Source of the DNA: Hymenobacter rigui
Lineage (GTDB): Bacteria; Bacteroidota; Bacteroidia; Cytophagales; Hymenobacteraceae
NCBI RefSeq assembly: GCF_003944715.1
Contig: NZ_RWIT01000001.1
Span: forward strand, 682,001 to 746,000
DNA length: 64,000 nt
Reading direction: 5' to 3'
Below are positions 8,498 to 16,692 of this stretch, one piece after another (the stretch's first letter is position 1; each line of letters opens with the position of its first letter). Made by a program: the position numbers and the translations under genes. Below the pieces are notes generated by a model that was not told where the DNA came from, made no database searches, and was given only the letters and a program-made list of their open reading frames with translations.

Positions 8498-8564
8498 TCT
8501 ACTAAGATTCAGCAAAAAGCCCTGCCGGACGTTCCGGCAGGGCTTTTTGCTGAATCTTAGTAGA
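8498..8564. terminator. Long palindromic bidirectional terminator
   Basis: A 67-base nearly perfect palindrome (arms of about 31 bases) carrying AAAAAGCCCTGCCGGA / TCCGGCAGGGCTTTTT at its core, between two convergent genes. Each strand places a T run after the GC-rich inner stem, so it can stop transcription both ways. Confidence 0.9.
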
Positions 8565-8741
8565 TCAATTCTTTCGGCCTGAGCCGCTTTTCTTGCCGCC
8601 ACCGTCCTGTTTGTTGACTGTGGCCCAGGCGCGTTTTTCGGCTTCTTCCTCCGACACGCCGCGTTTCTCGTAGCTTTCCTCAATGTGCTCAGCCTGCCGC
8701 TTTTGCTTGTCGGTATAGGACGATTTATCTCCCTGTGGCAT
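8565..8741 (-). CDS. Small basic 'plasmid stabilization'-annotated protein
   Basis: 58 residues, highly charged: MPQGDKSSYTDKQKRQAEHI, then a Glu-rich middle (KRGVSEEEAEKRAWATVNK) and a Gly/Lys/Ser tail ending in GRKN. This is the widespread short family often labelled plasmid stabilization protein. That label is historical and there is no toxin-antitoxin partner here, so function is unknown. The frame opens four codons earlier, but MPQGDKS is the usual family start. Its stop codon lies at the edge of the palindromic terminator shared with the convergent transporter gene. Confidence 0.8.
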   Translation of the reverse strand: MPQGDKSSYTDKQKRQAEHIEESYEKRGVSEEEAEKRAWATVNKQDGGGKKSGSGRKN

Positions 8742-8882
8742 AAGGCAAATCAATTAAAAGGTGAAACATGAGGTACTGTCAGACTGTACGCACTGGTGGT
8801 AGTGGTGTTATGCTGAGCTTGCGGCCGGGGTAGCGGGCAGCTCCGTATCTTCGCCCCGCTCAACTTACCTCGTGCAGTTCCT

Positions 8883-9128
8883 ATGCGTCAGCTCGCCATA
8901 ATTCCACACCCAGAGGCCAAAATCACGCTATTCAGCTGGAACGGGAAATACCTGATCAAGCTCGAAAAAGGCTCTTTGGAGCAGACCTATAAGGTGAGTG
9001 AGCTGGACCTAACCAGCGAGGACGACATTCACCTACTGCTCGACGAAGAATTCGTGCAGGCAGCCGTGCAGCGCTTCAAAGCCATGCAGCAGGATTTGCA
9101 GGCTGCCTTCGACCGGCACGGTATCTGA
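8883..9128 (+). CDS. Conserved-looking small hypothetical protein (81 aa)
   Basis: Soluble 81-residue protein, MRQLAIIPHPEAKITLFSWN at the start, with a predicted beta-rich first half and an acidic helical second half (LLDEEFVQAAVQRFKAMQ). No family recognised. It is the first of four plus-strand genes that share close spacing (40 bases to the next) and one terminator at 12247, so it probably belongs to an operon. A near-match to the -7 box (TATCTTCG, about 8847) lies upstream. GC content and codon use match the neighbours. Confidence 0.75.
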   Translation: MRQLAIIPHPEAKITLFSWNGKYLIKLEKGSLEQTYKVSELDLTSEDDIHLLLDEEFVQAAVQRFKAMQQDLQAAFDRHGI

Positions 9129-9167
9129 GGTGCTTCCGGTACTCCCCATTCCTTAATTCCTATCAGC

Positions 9168-9893
9168 ATGAATCGGCTAATCACATTTCTGCTCACGCTG
9201 GCGGTGCTCTTCGTAGCATCGGCCGCCCGGGCCCAGCTCTACGAGGTGCGCAGCAGCAGCGTCAACTTCGAAAAAAAGGAGCGGGAAGCGCTTAAAGTGC
9301 AGATTGACGGCACCGCCCAGTGGACGCGCGACTTCTGGCAGAGCTGGCTCAAAGACACTTACAACATCAAGCTGAAAGGCGACGGTGTGTTTGGCGTCGG
9401 TAAAAAGGACGTGCTGGCGGCCAAGCAGGTGCCCATGTCCAGCATCAGCGGTAAGCTCCTCGATATGTATTCTACCGTCACGGCCCCCTCCGATACGGTA
9501 GCGGAGCTGTCGGTGTGGGCAGCCATGGGCCCCGATTCGTTTTTATCGGCTGCGGGTACGCCCTCCGAGTACAGCGCCCTGCGCAACATCGTGCAGAGCT
9601 TTGCCGCCGCCGCCCGCCTGAAAGCCTACCGGGAGCAGATTACCGAGGCCGAAAAGCAATTGACGGCAGCCGAGAAGGATAAGGAGAAGATGGAAAAGGA
9701 GCGGGTGAGCCTGGCCAACAACACCAAGGCCAACCTGGAAAAGATTGAGCAGCTCAAAAAGCAGAACATCGACAACAAGCTCAAGTCGGCCGAAGACTCG
9801 GTAAAGCTCTTGGACAACGCCCGCCTCATGGAGTTGCGTAAACAGCAGCTGGAGCGCCGCCGCGCCCGTCTCACCAACCTCGACCGTAAATAA
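9168..9893 (+). CDS. Exported coiled-coil hypothetical protein (241 aa)
   Basis: Signal peptide (LITFLLTLAVLFVASAARAQ) followed by a globular part (about 21-140) and a long charged coiled coil (about 145-235: repeated Glu/Lys/Gln with ITEAEKQLTAAEKDKEKMEK). No enzyme motif is visible. A secreted or periplasmic structural or scaffold role is possible but unproven. The stop is 33 bases before the next gene, whose product has a transmembrane helix, so the two could work together at the envelope. Confidence 0.75.
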   Translation: MNRLITFLLTLAVLFVASAARAQLYEVRSSSVNFEKKEREALKVQIDGTAQWTRDFWQSWLKDTYNIKLKGDGVFGVGKKDVLAAKQVPMSSISGKLLDMYSTVTAPSDTVAELSVWAAMGPDSFLSAAGTPSEYSALRNIVQSFAAAARLKAYREQITEAEKQLTAAEKDKEKMEKERVSLANNTKANLEKIEQLKKQNIDNKLKSAEDSVKLLDNARLMELRKQQLERRRARLTNLDRK

Positions 9894-9926
9894 CGCGCCG
9901 TTGCCGCCCATTCGGGCCCATCGTTC

Positions 9927-11090
9927 ATGGAAAAAGATTCATCCCTCGATACCCTGCGCCAGCTCAAGGAATGGCTGGATGCAGGTGCCATCACCCCCCA
10001 GGAATTCGCCGAGCTGAAGCAGAAGCTGGTGTTCAACAACCCGGTCCCAGCGGCTCCCGTTGCCCCGGCCGCACCCGAGCCACCCATTTCCCCGGTGCCG
10101 CCCATAAGCAACTCCCCGCTGGGTACCCCGGCTACTGCTGAGCCCACTGCCACTATTGCGCCCATCGAAGACCCACTATTGCCGCCCGTACTGACGGAGC
10201 CCGGCGGTGTATCCCAGCCGGCCGTGCCGCCGACGCCCCCCACCGGCATGCCCGGTTTCTCGCACCCGCTGGAGGCCGGCCGGCCTGGCACTTCGCCCAG
10301 TCAGGAAGATACCTTCGTAACCCCGGCTACTGCTGAAACCGAAGAGGAGTACATCGAGGATGCCCCCTACACGGCGCCTGCCAAAAGTCCGCTGGGTACC
10401 ATTCTCATCATTGGCGGAGTGCTGCTGCTGCTGGCACTGGTAGCGTATTTGATGCTGGGCAGCCGCGACTCGGAGCGGCTCACCAGCACCACCATCACCG
10501 CTGCCGATTCAGTGGCGACGCCGCCGGAAATCGGGCCTCAGTCGGAGCAGATTGACCTGCCTCCGGCCGCCGCGCCCGAGACTATCCGCGTGGCTCCGGC
10601 CGTGCCCGTAACTCCCCCCGCCGATTCGGTGGCGGCTCCCGCAACACCTCCTGTCGACGAAGCTCCGGCGGTTTCATCGGCCGCCGATGAAAGTGCCGCG
10701 CAGGCCCGCATCGAAGGCGTGCTGCAGAATTATTATGCCGATTTACAGGCGTCGCCTTTTTCCGCCTCTTCCTACTTCGCCCCGAAGGTGGAGCGGTTCT
10801 ATCTGCAGCAGAATACAACCCCAGCCGCCATCAACGCGGAACTGGAAAAAACGCATTTCCCCGAATTCCTGGAGGCTCAGAGCACTATCGAGCCGGGTAC
10901 CCTGAAGGTGAGCCCGCCCGTAGCCGACGGGTCCCGCGTTGTTACGTTCATCGAGAAAAGCAGTGCCCTGCGCCAATCCATGCAGAAGCATCAACAAACG
11001 GCCGCACAGGTGCGCGTACGGTTCGATAAGAACTTCAAAATTGTATACCTGCGACAGGAAAAGCTGCTCGAAAATACTTTCAGCGACTAA
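9927..11090 (+). CDS. SHOCT-like, proline-rich single-span membrane protein
   Basis: 387 residues in four parts. First is an N-terminal helical SHOCT-like segment (about 3-36: LDTLRQLKEWLDAGAITPQE, FAELKQKL), a motif usually found in short oligomerisation/targeting tails and here placed at the N terminus. Next is a long Pro/Ala/Thr/Glu-rich disordered region (about 37-150). A transmembrane helix follows (about 155-178, TILIIGGVLLLLALVAYLML). After a second disordered stretch comes a compact C-terminal domain (about 250-387) resembling small SnoaL/NTF2-like or DUF4440-like folds. That last call is a guess. Part of the 8883-12231 cluster. Confidence 0.7.
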   Translation: MEKDSSLDTLRQLKEWLDAGAITPQEFAELKQKLVFNNPVPAAPVAPAAPEPPISPVPPISNSPLGTPATAEPTATIAPIEDPLLPPVLTEPGGVSQPAVPPTPPTGMPGFSHPLEAGRPGTSPSQEDTFVTPATAETEEEYIEDAPYTAPAKSPLGTILIIGGVLLLLALVAYLMLGSRDSERLTSTTITAADSVATPPEIGPQSEQIDLPPAAAPETIRVAPAVPVTPPADSVAAPATPPVDEAPAVSSAADESAAQARIEGVLQNYYADLQASPFSASSYFAPKVERFYLQQNTTPAAINAELEKTHFPEFLEAQSTIEPGTLKVSPPVADGSRVVTFIEKSSALRQSMQKHQQTAAQVRVRFDKNFKIVYLRQEKLLENTFSD

Positions 11091-11111
11091 CCCCCGCACC
11101 GCCACAGCGGT

Positions 11112-11150
11112 ACAACGCACGCTGCCTGCAACCGGTGGCGTGCGTTGGTG
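11112..11150 (+). terminator. Possible intra-operon hairpin
   Basis: AACGCACGC...GCGTGCGTT, a 9-bp perfect stem between the SHOCT-like gene and the DUF3089 gene, followed by only a weak T run. Could attenuate rather than end transcription. Confidence 0.4.
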
Positions 11151-11184
11151 TTTATATCTCCCGCCGGTTACGTTTCTGCTGTCA

Positions 11185-12231
11185 ATGCGCGTCATTTTTC
11201 TCTTCCTGCTACTGGCCGGAGCGGCCTCGTTAAGCTCCTGTCTGAAAATACTCAAGCCCGGCCGGGATTTTGCCCGGTCGCCGGTACCGGAAGCACCCGA
11301 TTACCGGATGGAGGATAACTGGGCCGCTCTGCCCGACCGGCGCGACTCGGCCGATGTAGTGCCGCGCAATACGCTGTTGCGCGACAACCAGCGCAATGCC
11401 CCGGTTGACGTCTTCTTTGTCCATCCCACCACGTATTACTGGCGCAAGCAGTGGAACGCCAGCCTCAGCAATGAGCGGGTTAATCGGTTTACCGATGAGT
11501 CCGTCATCCGGGGCCAGGCTTCGGCATTCAATAGCACGGCCCGCGTGTACGCGCCGCGCTACCGGCAGGCTACGCTGTATTCCTTTTTCGACGAGAAGGA
11601 GCTAAACGGTAAGGAAGCCCTTGAGGTGGCCTACGACGATATTAAAACGGCTTTCCAGTTTTATCTGGACAATTACAACCACGGCCGCGCTATTATTATT
11701 GCGGGGCATAGCCAGGGCACGGTACATGCCACGCGGCTCCTGCACGACTTTTTCGAGCAAAATCCCAAACTGCGCCGCCGGTTGGTTGCCGCGTACCTTA
11801 TCGGCTTTAAAGTGAAGCCTGACGAGTACACGACCATCCGCCCCTGTGAAGACTCCACCCAAACGGGCTGCTTCGTGGCCTGGAATACCGTGGCCTGGGG
11901 AAACACCTACGAGCCCTTCGCCAACGGCGTAGCCGTAAATCCCCTTACCTGGACGCGCGACACCGCCACAGCCCCGGCCCGTCTCAACCTCGGCGGCGTC
12001 CCCCAAGATTTTGACCGGCAGGATAAGCGCGTAGTGGATGCCAAAGCGCACGATGGGCTGGTATGGGTGCATCCGCCCGCGCCCAAAGGCTACCCCCGGT
12101 TTCTGCTGCCCGGCCACCCCGAGCTGCGCCACTCCTTCCACATTGCCGATTACTCTCTGTTCTACACCAATATCCGCCAGAATGCCGAAGCCCGTGTACG
12201 TGCCTACCGCATGCTCATGAACGGGCAGTAA
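11185..12231 (+). CDS. DUF3089 alpha/beta-hydrolase-like lipoprotein
   Basis: 348 residues. Lipoprotein signal peptide with lipobox-like LSSC (MRVIFLFLLLAGAASLSSC), so the mature protein is probably membrane anchored. The body matches DUF3089, an alpha/beta-hydrolase relative: VDVFFVHPTTYYWRKQWN, YAPRYRQATLY, then the nucleophile elbow IIAGHSQGTVHA (Ser near 175) and a late HSFHIADYSLFY that can supply the histidine. Probably an esterase or lipase-like enzyme; the substrate is unknown. The frame is open far upstream into the preceding gene, but the ATG at 11185 gives a clean signal peptide. Last gene before the 12247 terminator. Confidence 0.85.
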   Translation: MRVIFLFLLLAGAASLSSCLKILKPGRDFARSPVPEAPDYRMEDNWAALPDRRDSADVVPRNTLLRDNQRNAPVDVFFVHPTTYYWRKQWNASLSNERVNRFTDESVIRGQASAFNSTARVYAPRYRQATLYSFFDEKELNGKEALEVAYDDIKTAFQFYLDNYNHGRAIIIAGHSQGTVHATRLLHDFFEQNPKLRRRLVAAYLIGFKVKPDEYTTIRPCEDSTQTGCFVAWNTVAWGNTYEPFANGVAVNPLTWTRDTATAPARLNLGGVPQDFDRQDKRVVDAKAHDGLVWVHPPAPKGYPRFLLPGHPELRHSFHIADYSLFYTNIRQNAEARVRAYRMLMNGQ

Positions 12232-12245
12232 TGAACCTTACAAGA

Positions 12246-12287
12246 CAAAAAAAGCCCCACCAGCAGCTGCCGGTGGGGCTTTTTCTA
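12246..12287. terminator. Bidirectional terminator between DUF3089 gene and tsf
   Basis: AAAAAGCCCCACC...GGTGGGGCTTTTT, a perfect GC-rich stem with A and T runs on both sides, between convergent genes. Confidence 0.9.
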
Positions 12288-12304
12288 TGGTAAACTCAGC
12301 GAGT

Positions 12305-13144
12305 TTAGCCTACGATGGCTACACGCTTGAAGTCCGAAATGGTCAGGCCCTTCTGCGTTTTGTCGAGCAGCTGGCTGATGGTAACCGAGTTGTCCTTCAC
12401 GAACTCCTGGTTGAGCAGGGTGTTCTCTTTGTAGAACTTGTTCAGCTTGCCTTGGGCAATTTTCTCCAGCATCGCCTCAGGCTTGCCTTCGGCACGTGCC
12501 TGCTCTTTGCCGATTTCAATTTCCCGCTCGATGGTAGCAGCATCAACGCCGTCTTTATCGAGAGCTACGGGCTTCATGGCAACAATTTGCATAGCCACGT
12601 CGCGGCCTACTGCCGTAACGTCGGCACCGCCTACGTTCTTCATGGCCACCAGTACGCCCTTCTTGTTATCCGAGTGGATATAAGAAGCTACTTTCTCAGC
12701 GGTTACGTTCTCGTAAGCCACTACGTCCAGCTTCTCGCCGATTTTGCCCATCAGGTCGGTGATGTGCTCCTGCAGCGAGCGGCCATCTTCCTGCGAAGCA
12801 GCCAGCAGCTCTTCCTTGGTGGCAGCGTTGGTTTTCACGGCCGTAGCCAGAATCTGCTGCGCCAGGTTTTTGAAGTCTTCTACTTTGGCAACGGGCTCCG
12901 TTTCGCAAGCCAGGGCTACCAGTTTGCCGTTGGTGCCATCTTCGCTCACGGCCGCCAGCACAAGGCCTTCGGCAGTAGCGTTTTCAGCACGCTTATCGGC
13001 AATTTTCTGACCCTGCTTACGCAGAATGTCGCGGGCGGCTTCGAAGTCGCCGTTAGCCTCGGTCAGAGCTTTTTTGCAATCCATCATGCCGGCACCGGTC
13101 ATGGTGCGCAGCTTGTTCACGTCTGCGGCGGTAATAGCGGCCAT
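12305..13144 (-). CDS. tsf: Elongation factor Ts
   Basis: 279 residues, normal length. It exchanges GDP for GTP on EF-Tu in translation elongation. N-terminal UBA-like domain (about 1-50) with the conserved LRTMTGAGMMDCKKALTEAN, then the dimerisation/core domain with the typical IADKRAENATAEG and the C-terminal helical repeat ending in LTISDFKRVAIVG. Last gene of the L13-S9-S2-EF-Ts cluster. It is separated from rpsB by 142 bases that hold two hairpins, so its expression may be uncoupled from the ribosomal proteins. Confidence 0.98.
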   Translation of the reverse strand: MAAITAADVNKLRTMTGAGMMDCKKALTEANGDFEAARDILRKQGQKIADKRAENATAEGLVLAAVSEDGTNGKLVALACETEPVAKVEDFKNLAQQILATAVKTNAATKEELLAASQEDGRSLQEHITDLMGKIGEKLDVVAYENVTAEKVASYIHSDNKKGVLVAMKNVGGADVTAVGRDVAMQIVAMKPVALDKDGVDAATIEREIEIGKEQARAEGKPEAMLEKIAQGKLNKFYKENTLLNQEFVKDNSVTISQLLDKTQKGLTISDFKRVAIVG

Positions 13145-13189
13145 TGTTGTGAGTTGTATGTGGTTTGAGAGGGTATTTCGGGGAGGACC

Positions 13190-13270
13190 AGCAGCGTAGC
13201 GGATAAGCTCCGCTGCTGGTTAAAGAAAAAGGGAACACCGGAGCCGAGTGCTTCGCATGTTCCCTTTTCG
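13190..13270 (-). promoter_or_regulatory. Two hairpins between rpsB and tsf (terminator/attenuator and stem-loop)
   Basis: On the minus strand, GGGAACA...TGTTCCC followed by five T after the rpsB stop forms a terminator. Just downstream, CCAGCAGCG...CGCTGCTGG gives a second 9-bp stem ahead of tsf. Read-through control between rpsB and tsf is plausible. Confidence 0.65.
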
Positions 13271-13286
13271 GTGGAGGGCCGCTAGC

Positions 13287-14054
13287 CTATTCGTCGGCAG
13301 CCTGCTTCTCCTGGATGCCTTCTTCTTCGGCTTGCTTCTTGTCGGCGTCTTCCTTGTCGACTTTGCGCTCCGACAGACCATCTTCGATAGCCTTGCCGAT
13401 TACGCTGACAATCAGCTGAATCGACTTCGAGGCGTCGTCGTTGGCCGGGATGGGGAACTGCACCAGTTCGGGGTTCGAGTTCGTATCCACGATGGCAAAT
13501 ACCGGAATACCCAGTTTCTGGGCCTCTTTCACGGCAATGTGCTCACGCTTCACGTCGATTACGAACAGAGCGGCGGGCAGGCGGCTCAGGTCGGCAATGC
13601 CGCCCAGTACACGCTCCAGCTTCTCCCGCTCACGCGACATCATCAGCTTCTCGCGTTTGGCGAGGGCCGCGTAGGCCGTGTTTTCCTTTACCATCTTGTC
13701 GATGGTGCTCATCTTCTTCAGCGACTTGCGTACGGTAGCGAAGTTGGTGAGCATGCCACCCAACCAGCGGTCCGTAACGAAAGGCATTTTCAGGCGCTTG
13801 GCTTCTTCCGTAACAATTTCCTGCGCCTGCTTCTTGGTGGCCACAAACAGCACCTTGCGGCCGCTCTTGGCGATGTTGCGGATAGCCGCAGCAGCGTGGT
13901 CGAGCGAAACGAGGGTTTTGTTCAGGTCAATGATATGGATGCCGTTCTTCTCCATGAAGATGTACGGCGCCATTTTCGGGTCCCACTTACGCGTAAGGTG
14001 ACCAAAGTGGGCACCGGCGTCCAGCAGTTCTTTATACGTGGTGGTCTGAGCCAT
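13287..14054 (-). CDS. rpsB: 30S ribosomal protein S2
   Basis: 255 residues. Structural protein of the small subunit that binds near the 16S rRNA head/body junction and recruits S1. The hallmark N terminus is YKELLDAGAHFGHLTRKWDP, with internal motifs FVATKKQAQEIVTEEAKRL, RWLGGMLTNFATV and VFAIVDTNSNPELVQFPIPA, then NDDASKSIQLI. The C-terminal tail is Lys/Glu-rich, as often in Bacteroidota. It starts 21 bases after rpsI. Confidence 0.98.
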   Translation of the reverse strand: MAQTTTYKELLDAGAHFGHLTRKWDPKMAPYIFMEKNGIHIIDLNKTLVSLDHAAAAIRNIAKSGRKVLFVATKKQAQEIVTEEAKRLKMPFVTDRWLGGMLTNFATVRKSLKKMSTIDKMVKENTAYAALAKREKLMMSREREKLERVLGGIADLSRLPAALFVIDVKREHIAVKEAQKLGIPVFAIVDTNSNPELVQFPIPANDDASKSIQLIVSVIGKAIEDGLSERKVDKEDADKKQAEEEGIQEKQAADE

Positions 14055-14075
14055 GATAGGGTTCCTCTGGAGATA

Positions 14076-14462
14076 TTAGCGTTTCGAGAACTGGAACGAA
14101 CGACGAGCTTTGCGCTTACCGAATTTCTTACGTTCCACCATGCGCGGGTCACGGGTCAGGAAGCCTTCTTTCTTCAGGGCGGGACGAACTTCGTCGTTGT
14201 CGCCTACGAGGGCTTTCGAGATGGCCAGACGGATAGCCTCAGCCTGGGCCGAGATGCCACCACCGCGCACGTTTACCTTGATGTCGTACTGGCCGACTTG
14301 CTCGACCGTAGCCAAGGGCTGGTTCACGATGTTTTCCAGGAGCTCATTGCTGAAGTACGCTTTGATGTCCCGGCCGTTGATAGTGATATTCCCTTGCCCG
14401 GCCTGCATGTAAATGCGGGCCACCGAGGTTTTTCTTCTACCAGAGGTATTGGAGATTTCCAT
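14076..14462 (-). CDS. rpsI: 30S ribosomal protein S9
   Basis: 128 residues, full length. S9 contacts the P-site tRNA with its C-terminal tail, here the expected basic end KARRSFQFSKR. Signature region: GGGISAQAEAIRLAISKAL, then REKKEGFL-like DPRMVERKKFGKRKARR. Lies 35 bases downstream of rplM in the conserved rplM-rpsI pair. Confidence 0.97.
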   Translation of the reverse strand: MEISNTSGRRKTSVARIYMQAGQGNITINGRDIKAYFSNELLENIVNQPLATVEQVGQYDIKVNVRGGGISAQAEAIRLAISKALVGDNDEVRPALKKEGFLTRDPRMVERKKFGKRKARRSFQFSKR

Positions 14463-14497
14463 TAAGTGAAGAGTTAAAAGGGGGGCCGACTAACGGC

Positions 14498-14950
14498 TTA
14501 GAGATTCGTGAAAGAAACAGCTTTGGGCTGTTGAGCTTCGTGGGGGTGAGCCGTGCCGGCGTACACGTACAGGTTGCGGAACTGCTCGGCACCCAGTTTG
14601 TTGCCTTGCAGCATGCCCCGTACGGCGTGCTCAATCACGCGGGTCGAGTCCTTGGCTTTCTTGTCGCGCAGGTTTATGCGCTTCTGACCGCCGGGGTAGC
14701 CCGAGTGGGTGATGTAGATTTTGTCGGTCAGCTTTTTGCCGGTTACGCGCAGGTTATCAGCATTGATAACGATTACGTTGTCGCCACAATCTGAATTGGG
14801 CGTAAAGGAGGGCTTGTGCTTGCCACGCAGCATGTTGGCAATCTGGCTGGCGAGACGACCCAGGGTAGCGTCGGCGGCGTCAACCACAACCCAGCCCTTG
14901 TTGGCGTTGGCTTTGTTGACGGATACCGTCTTGAAGCTCAAATGATCCAT
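14498..14950 (-). CDS. rplM: 50S ribosomal protein L13
   Basis: 150 residues. Early-assembly large-subunit protein. Motifs: WVVVDAADATLGRLASQIA, LRGKHKPSFTPNSDCGD, KIYITHSGYPGGQK and AVRGMLQGNKLG. The frame opens 15 codons upstream, but MDHLSFKTVSVNKAN matches normal L13 length, so the start is at 14950. First gene of the rplM-rpsI-rpsB-tsf cluster, about 60 bases below a good promoter match. Confidence 0.97.
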   Translation of the reverse strand: MDHLSFKTVSVNKANANKGWVVVDAADATLGRLASQIANMLRGKHKPSFTPNSDCGDNVIVINADNLRVTGKKLTDKIYITHSGYPGGQKRINLRDKKAKDSTRVIEHAVRGMLQGNKLGAEQFRNLYVYAGTAHPHEAQQPKAVSFTNL

Positions 14951-15014
14951 TGGGGAGGAGGATAAGCGTTTGAAAATGAAGAAGAAGCCGAACACAGTTC
15001 GGGGAAAACGGACA

Positions 15015-15044
15015 CAAAGTTACCGGCTTTCTGCCAATATGCAA
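15015..15044 (-). promoter_or_regulatory. Promoter of the rplM-rpsI-rpsB(-tsf) cluster
   Basis: TAACTTTG (15015-15022) matches the -7 box, with a TTG (15042-15044) 19 bases further upstream at the -33 position. This is the best two-part promoter match in the window. It gives a leader of roughly 60 bases before rplM. Confidence 0.7.
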
Positions 15045-15056
15045 GCCAGCAGGTAA

Positions 15057-16589
15057 TTATTGTCTCTGAACCGGTTGGATAACAGGACTCAGCGCCGCCG
15101 TTGACACGGCCGGGTGGCGCAGCTCCAGTACCCGGAACGCCCCGGTTTGATTGAGCTGCCGGCCCAGGTAGCGCTGCAGCGTAGGATGAGTCAGGACCGT
15201 TGAATCGTTGGTGTAGAGGTAGCGGGCTCCCTTGGTAATGCAGCTCTCAATATAGAGCTGCCCTGAGGCGGTGGGGGCCAGCAAATCGGCCGCGGTACCG
15301 AAGCCAAAGCCCTTTTTGTGCAGGTAGTAAAGACTGATGCAGCCCGAGTTGTCGGGGCCAACAAGGCAGCGCACGTTGGCAGGGGTGGCAGCTTCCAGCT
15401 GAGCCCGGGTAACGGGGTTGAACAGCTCCGGGGCTACATCGGGGCTGTGGTGCAGCCAACGGCCCCAATCGATGCGGATGGTGGCCCACAGCGGCTGAAA
15501 CAGCAGAAAAGCCAGCAGCCAGGGGCGGGCCCGGGGGATACTCGCTAGCTGCGCGGCTCCCCACACGGCTATCAGCAGCAGTAAGGGCAACAGGGGCATG
15601 AGGTAGTACGTGTGCAGCTTCATCTGGGCCAGCTCGATGAAATAGTAGGCACTCACGCCCAGACCCCAGACCAACAACGGCAGAAACCACGGATGGCGCA
15701 CCGGTGTGCGGCGCGCCAGAAACCACAGGCCGGCCAGCAGCAGGCCCAGCGTACCGTAACCCACCAGCAGCTCCGGTAAGTCGGAAATCAGGTTTTTGCG
15801 GATGATATTGAGGGCTGTGGCGGCATCGGTGGCAGGGCGGAACTCAATGCCGAAATCGGCAAGGCCGGAGGCTTCGATCAGACGGAGGGCATAGGCATAC
15901 CAGGCTAAGGGTACTGCCACCGTTACTACCGCAAATCCGGCCAGCTGCAGCAGTTGTGCCCAACCAAGCCGGCGCTTCAGGATATCCTGCACCACAAACA
16001 CGGCAATCGGGAACCCAACGGCCAGAAACTGCAGCTTGGTCAGGCCCGCCAGCGTAATGGCCAACATGCTCAGCACTAAGTTGCCGGGTTTCTGCGTGGT
16101 GCGCCACTGCCCAAACCAGTACAAGCCGGCAATGGAAGCTGTCAGGGCCAGAATATCAGGCAGGGCGTTGATGCCGTGGTAGAACAGCTCCGGACTCCAG
16201 GCCATGCACCAGGCGCCCACGGCCCCAAGCCAGGCCCGGCCGCTGATCTGCCGGACCAGCAAGTAAAACGCCACCACCCCGGCCATGTAAATGAGCCAGT
16301 TGATCAGGCGAGGCAGGGCCTCGTGAAAGCCAAATAGCTTGTAGCTGCCCGCTACCGCCCACTCGTAGGAGGGAAACTGCATGCCCGTTACACCGTCGGT
16401 ATCGTTGCGGCGGTCTACGCGGGGGCGCAGGATGTTCATATCCTCTTCGTAGAAGTTGCGGGCTACGGCCAGCGTATTGCACTGCCGCCACACGTGGATG
16501 CTGGAGGGCGGGCGGTTGAAAAAGGGCGCGTGTAGCAGGAAATTCAACCCAATCAACAAAGGCCAGAACCAGCCCCGGGGCCAGTTCAT
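15057..16589 (-). CDS. Polytopic glycosyltransferase, GT39/PMT-like
   Basis: 510-residue membrane protein with about ten hydrophobic segments. Resembles ArnT/PMT-type (GT-C) enzymes that move sugars from polyprenyl-phosphate donors to acceptors on the outer face of the inner membrane. The first extracytoplasmic loop has HVWRQCNTLAVARNFYEE and then DMNILRPRVD, in the place where GT-C enzymes keep their acidic catalytic residues. A soluble C-terminal domain (about 390-510) follows the last helix. A GTG start 11 codons upstream (16622) is possible; I prefer the ATG at 16589. It is divergent from another polytopic GT-like gene. The target (lipid A, O-antigen, protein) is unknown. Confidence 0.8.
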   Translation of the reverse strand: MNWPRGWFWPLLIGLNFLLHAPFFNRPPSSIHVWRQCNTLAVARNFYEEDMNILRPRVDRRNDTDGVTGMQFPSYEWAVAGSYKLFGFHEALPRLINWLIYMAGVVAFYLLVRQISGRAWLGAVGAWCMAWSPELFYHGINALPDILALTASIAGLYWFGQWRTTQKPGNLVLSMLAITLAGLTKLQFLAVGFPIAVFVVQDILKRRLGWAQLLQLAGFAVVTVAVPLAWYAYALRLIEASGLADFGIEFRPATDAATALNIIRKNLISDLPELLVGYGTLGLLLAGLWFLARRTPVRHPWFLPLLVWGLGVSAYYFIELAQMKLHTYYLMPLLPLLLLIAVWGAAQLASIPRARPWLLAFLLFQPLWATIRIDWGRWLHHSPDVAPELFNPVTRAQLEAATPANVRCLVGPDNSGCISLYYLHKKGFGFGTAADLLAPTASGQLYIESCITKGARYLYTNDSTVLTHPTLQRYLGRQLNQTGAFRVLELRHPAVSTAALSPVIQPVQRQ

Positions 16590-16647
16590 AATGGTAGATA
16601 GCAAGGAAAACGAACGGGGCACCAGGTGATTTTTAAGAGTAGAAGCG

Positions 16648-16655
16648 CAAAAGTA
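16648..16655 (-). promoter_or_regulatory. -7 promoter box TACTTTTG for the GT39-like gene
   Basis: Exact TAnnTTTG match on the minus strand between the two divergent glycosyltransferase-like genes, 58 bases upstream of the ATG at 16589. Confidence 0.5.
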
Positions 16656-16692
16656 GGCTAACCCTGGGAGTAGTTATATTTTTACGAGTACT

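Noticed and set aside
8565..8753. Toxin-antitoxin module around the small 'plasmid stabilization' protein
   Set aside because: No partner gene adjoins; the neighbour frames are intergenic or belong to the transporter.
13248..14465. 405-residue frame antisense to rpsB and rpsI
   Set aside because: Ribosomal protein genes on the other strand are certain; no domain in the opposite translation.
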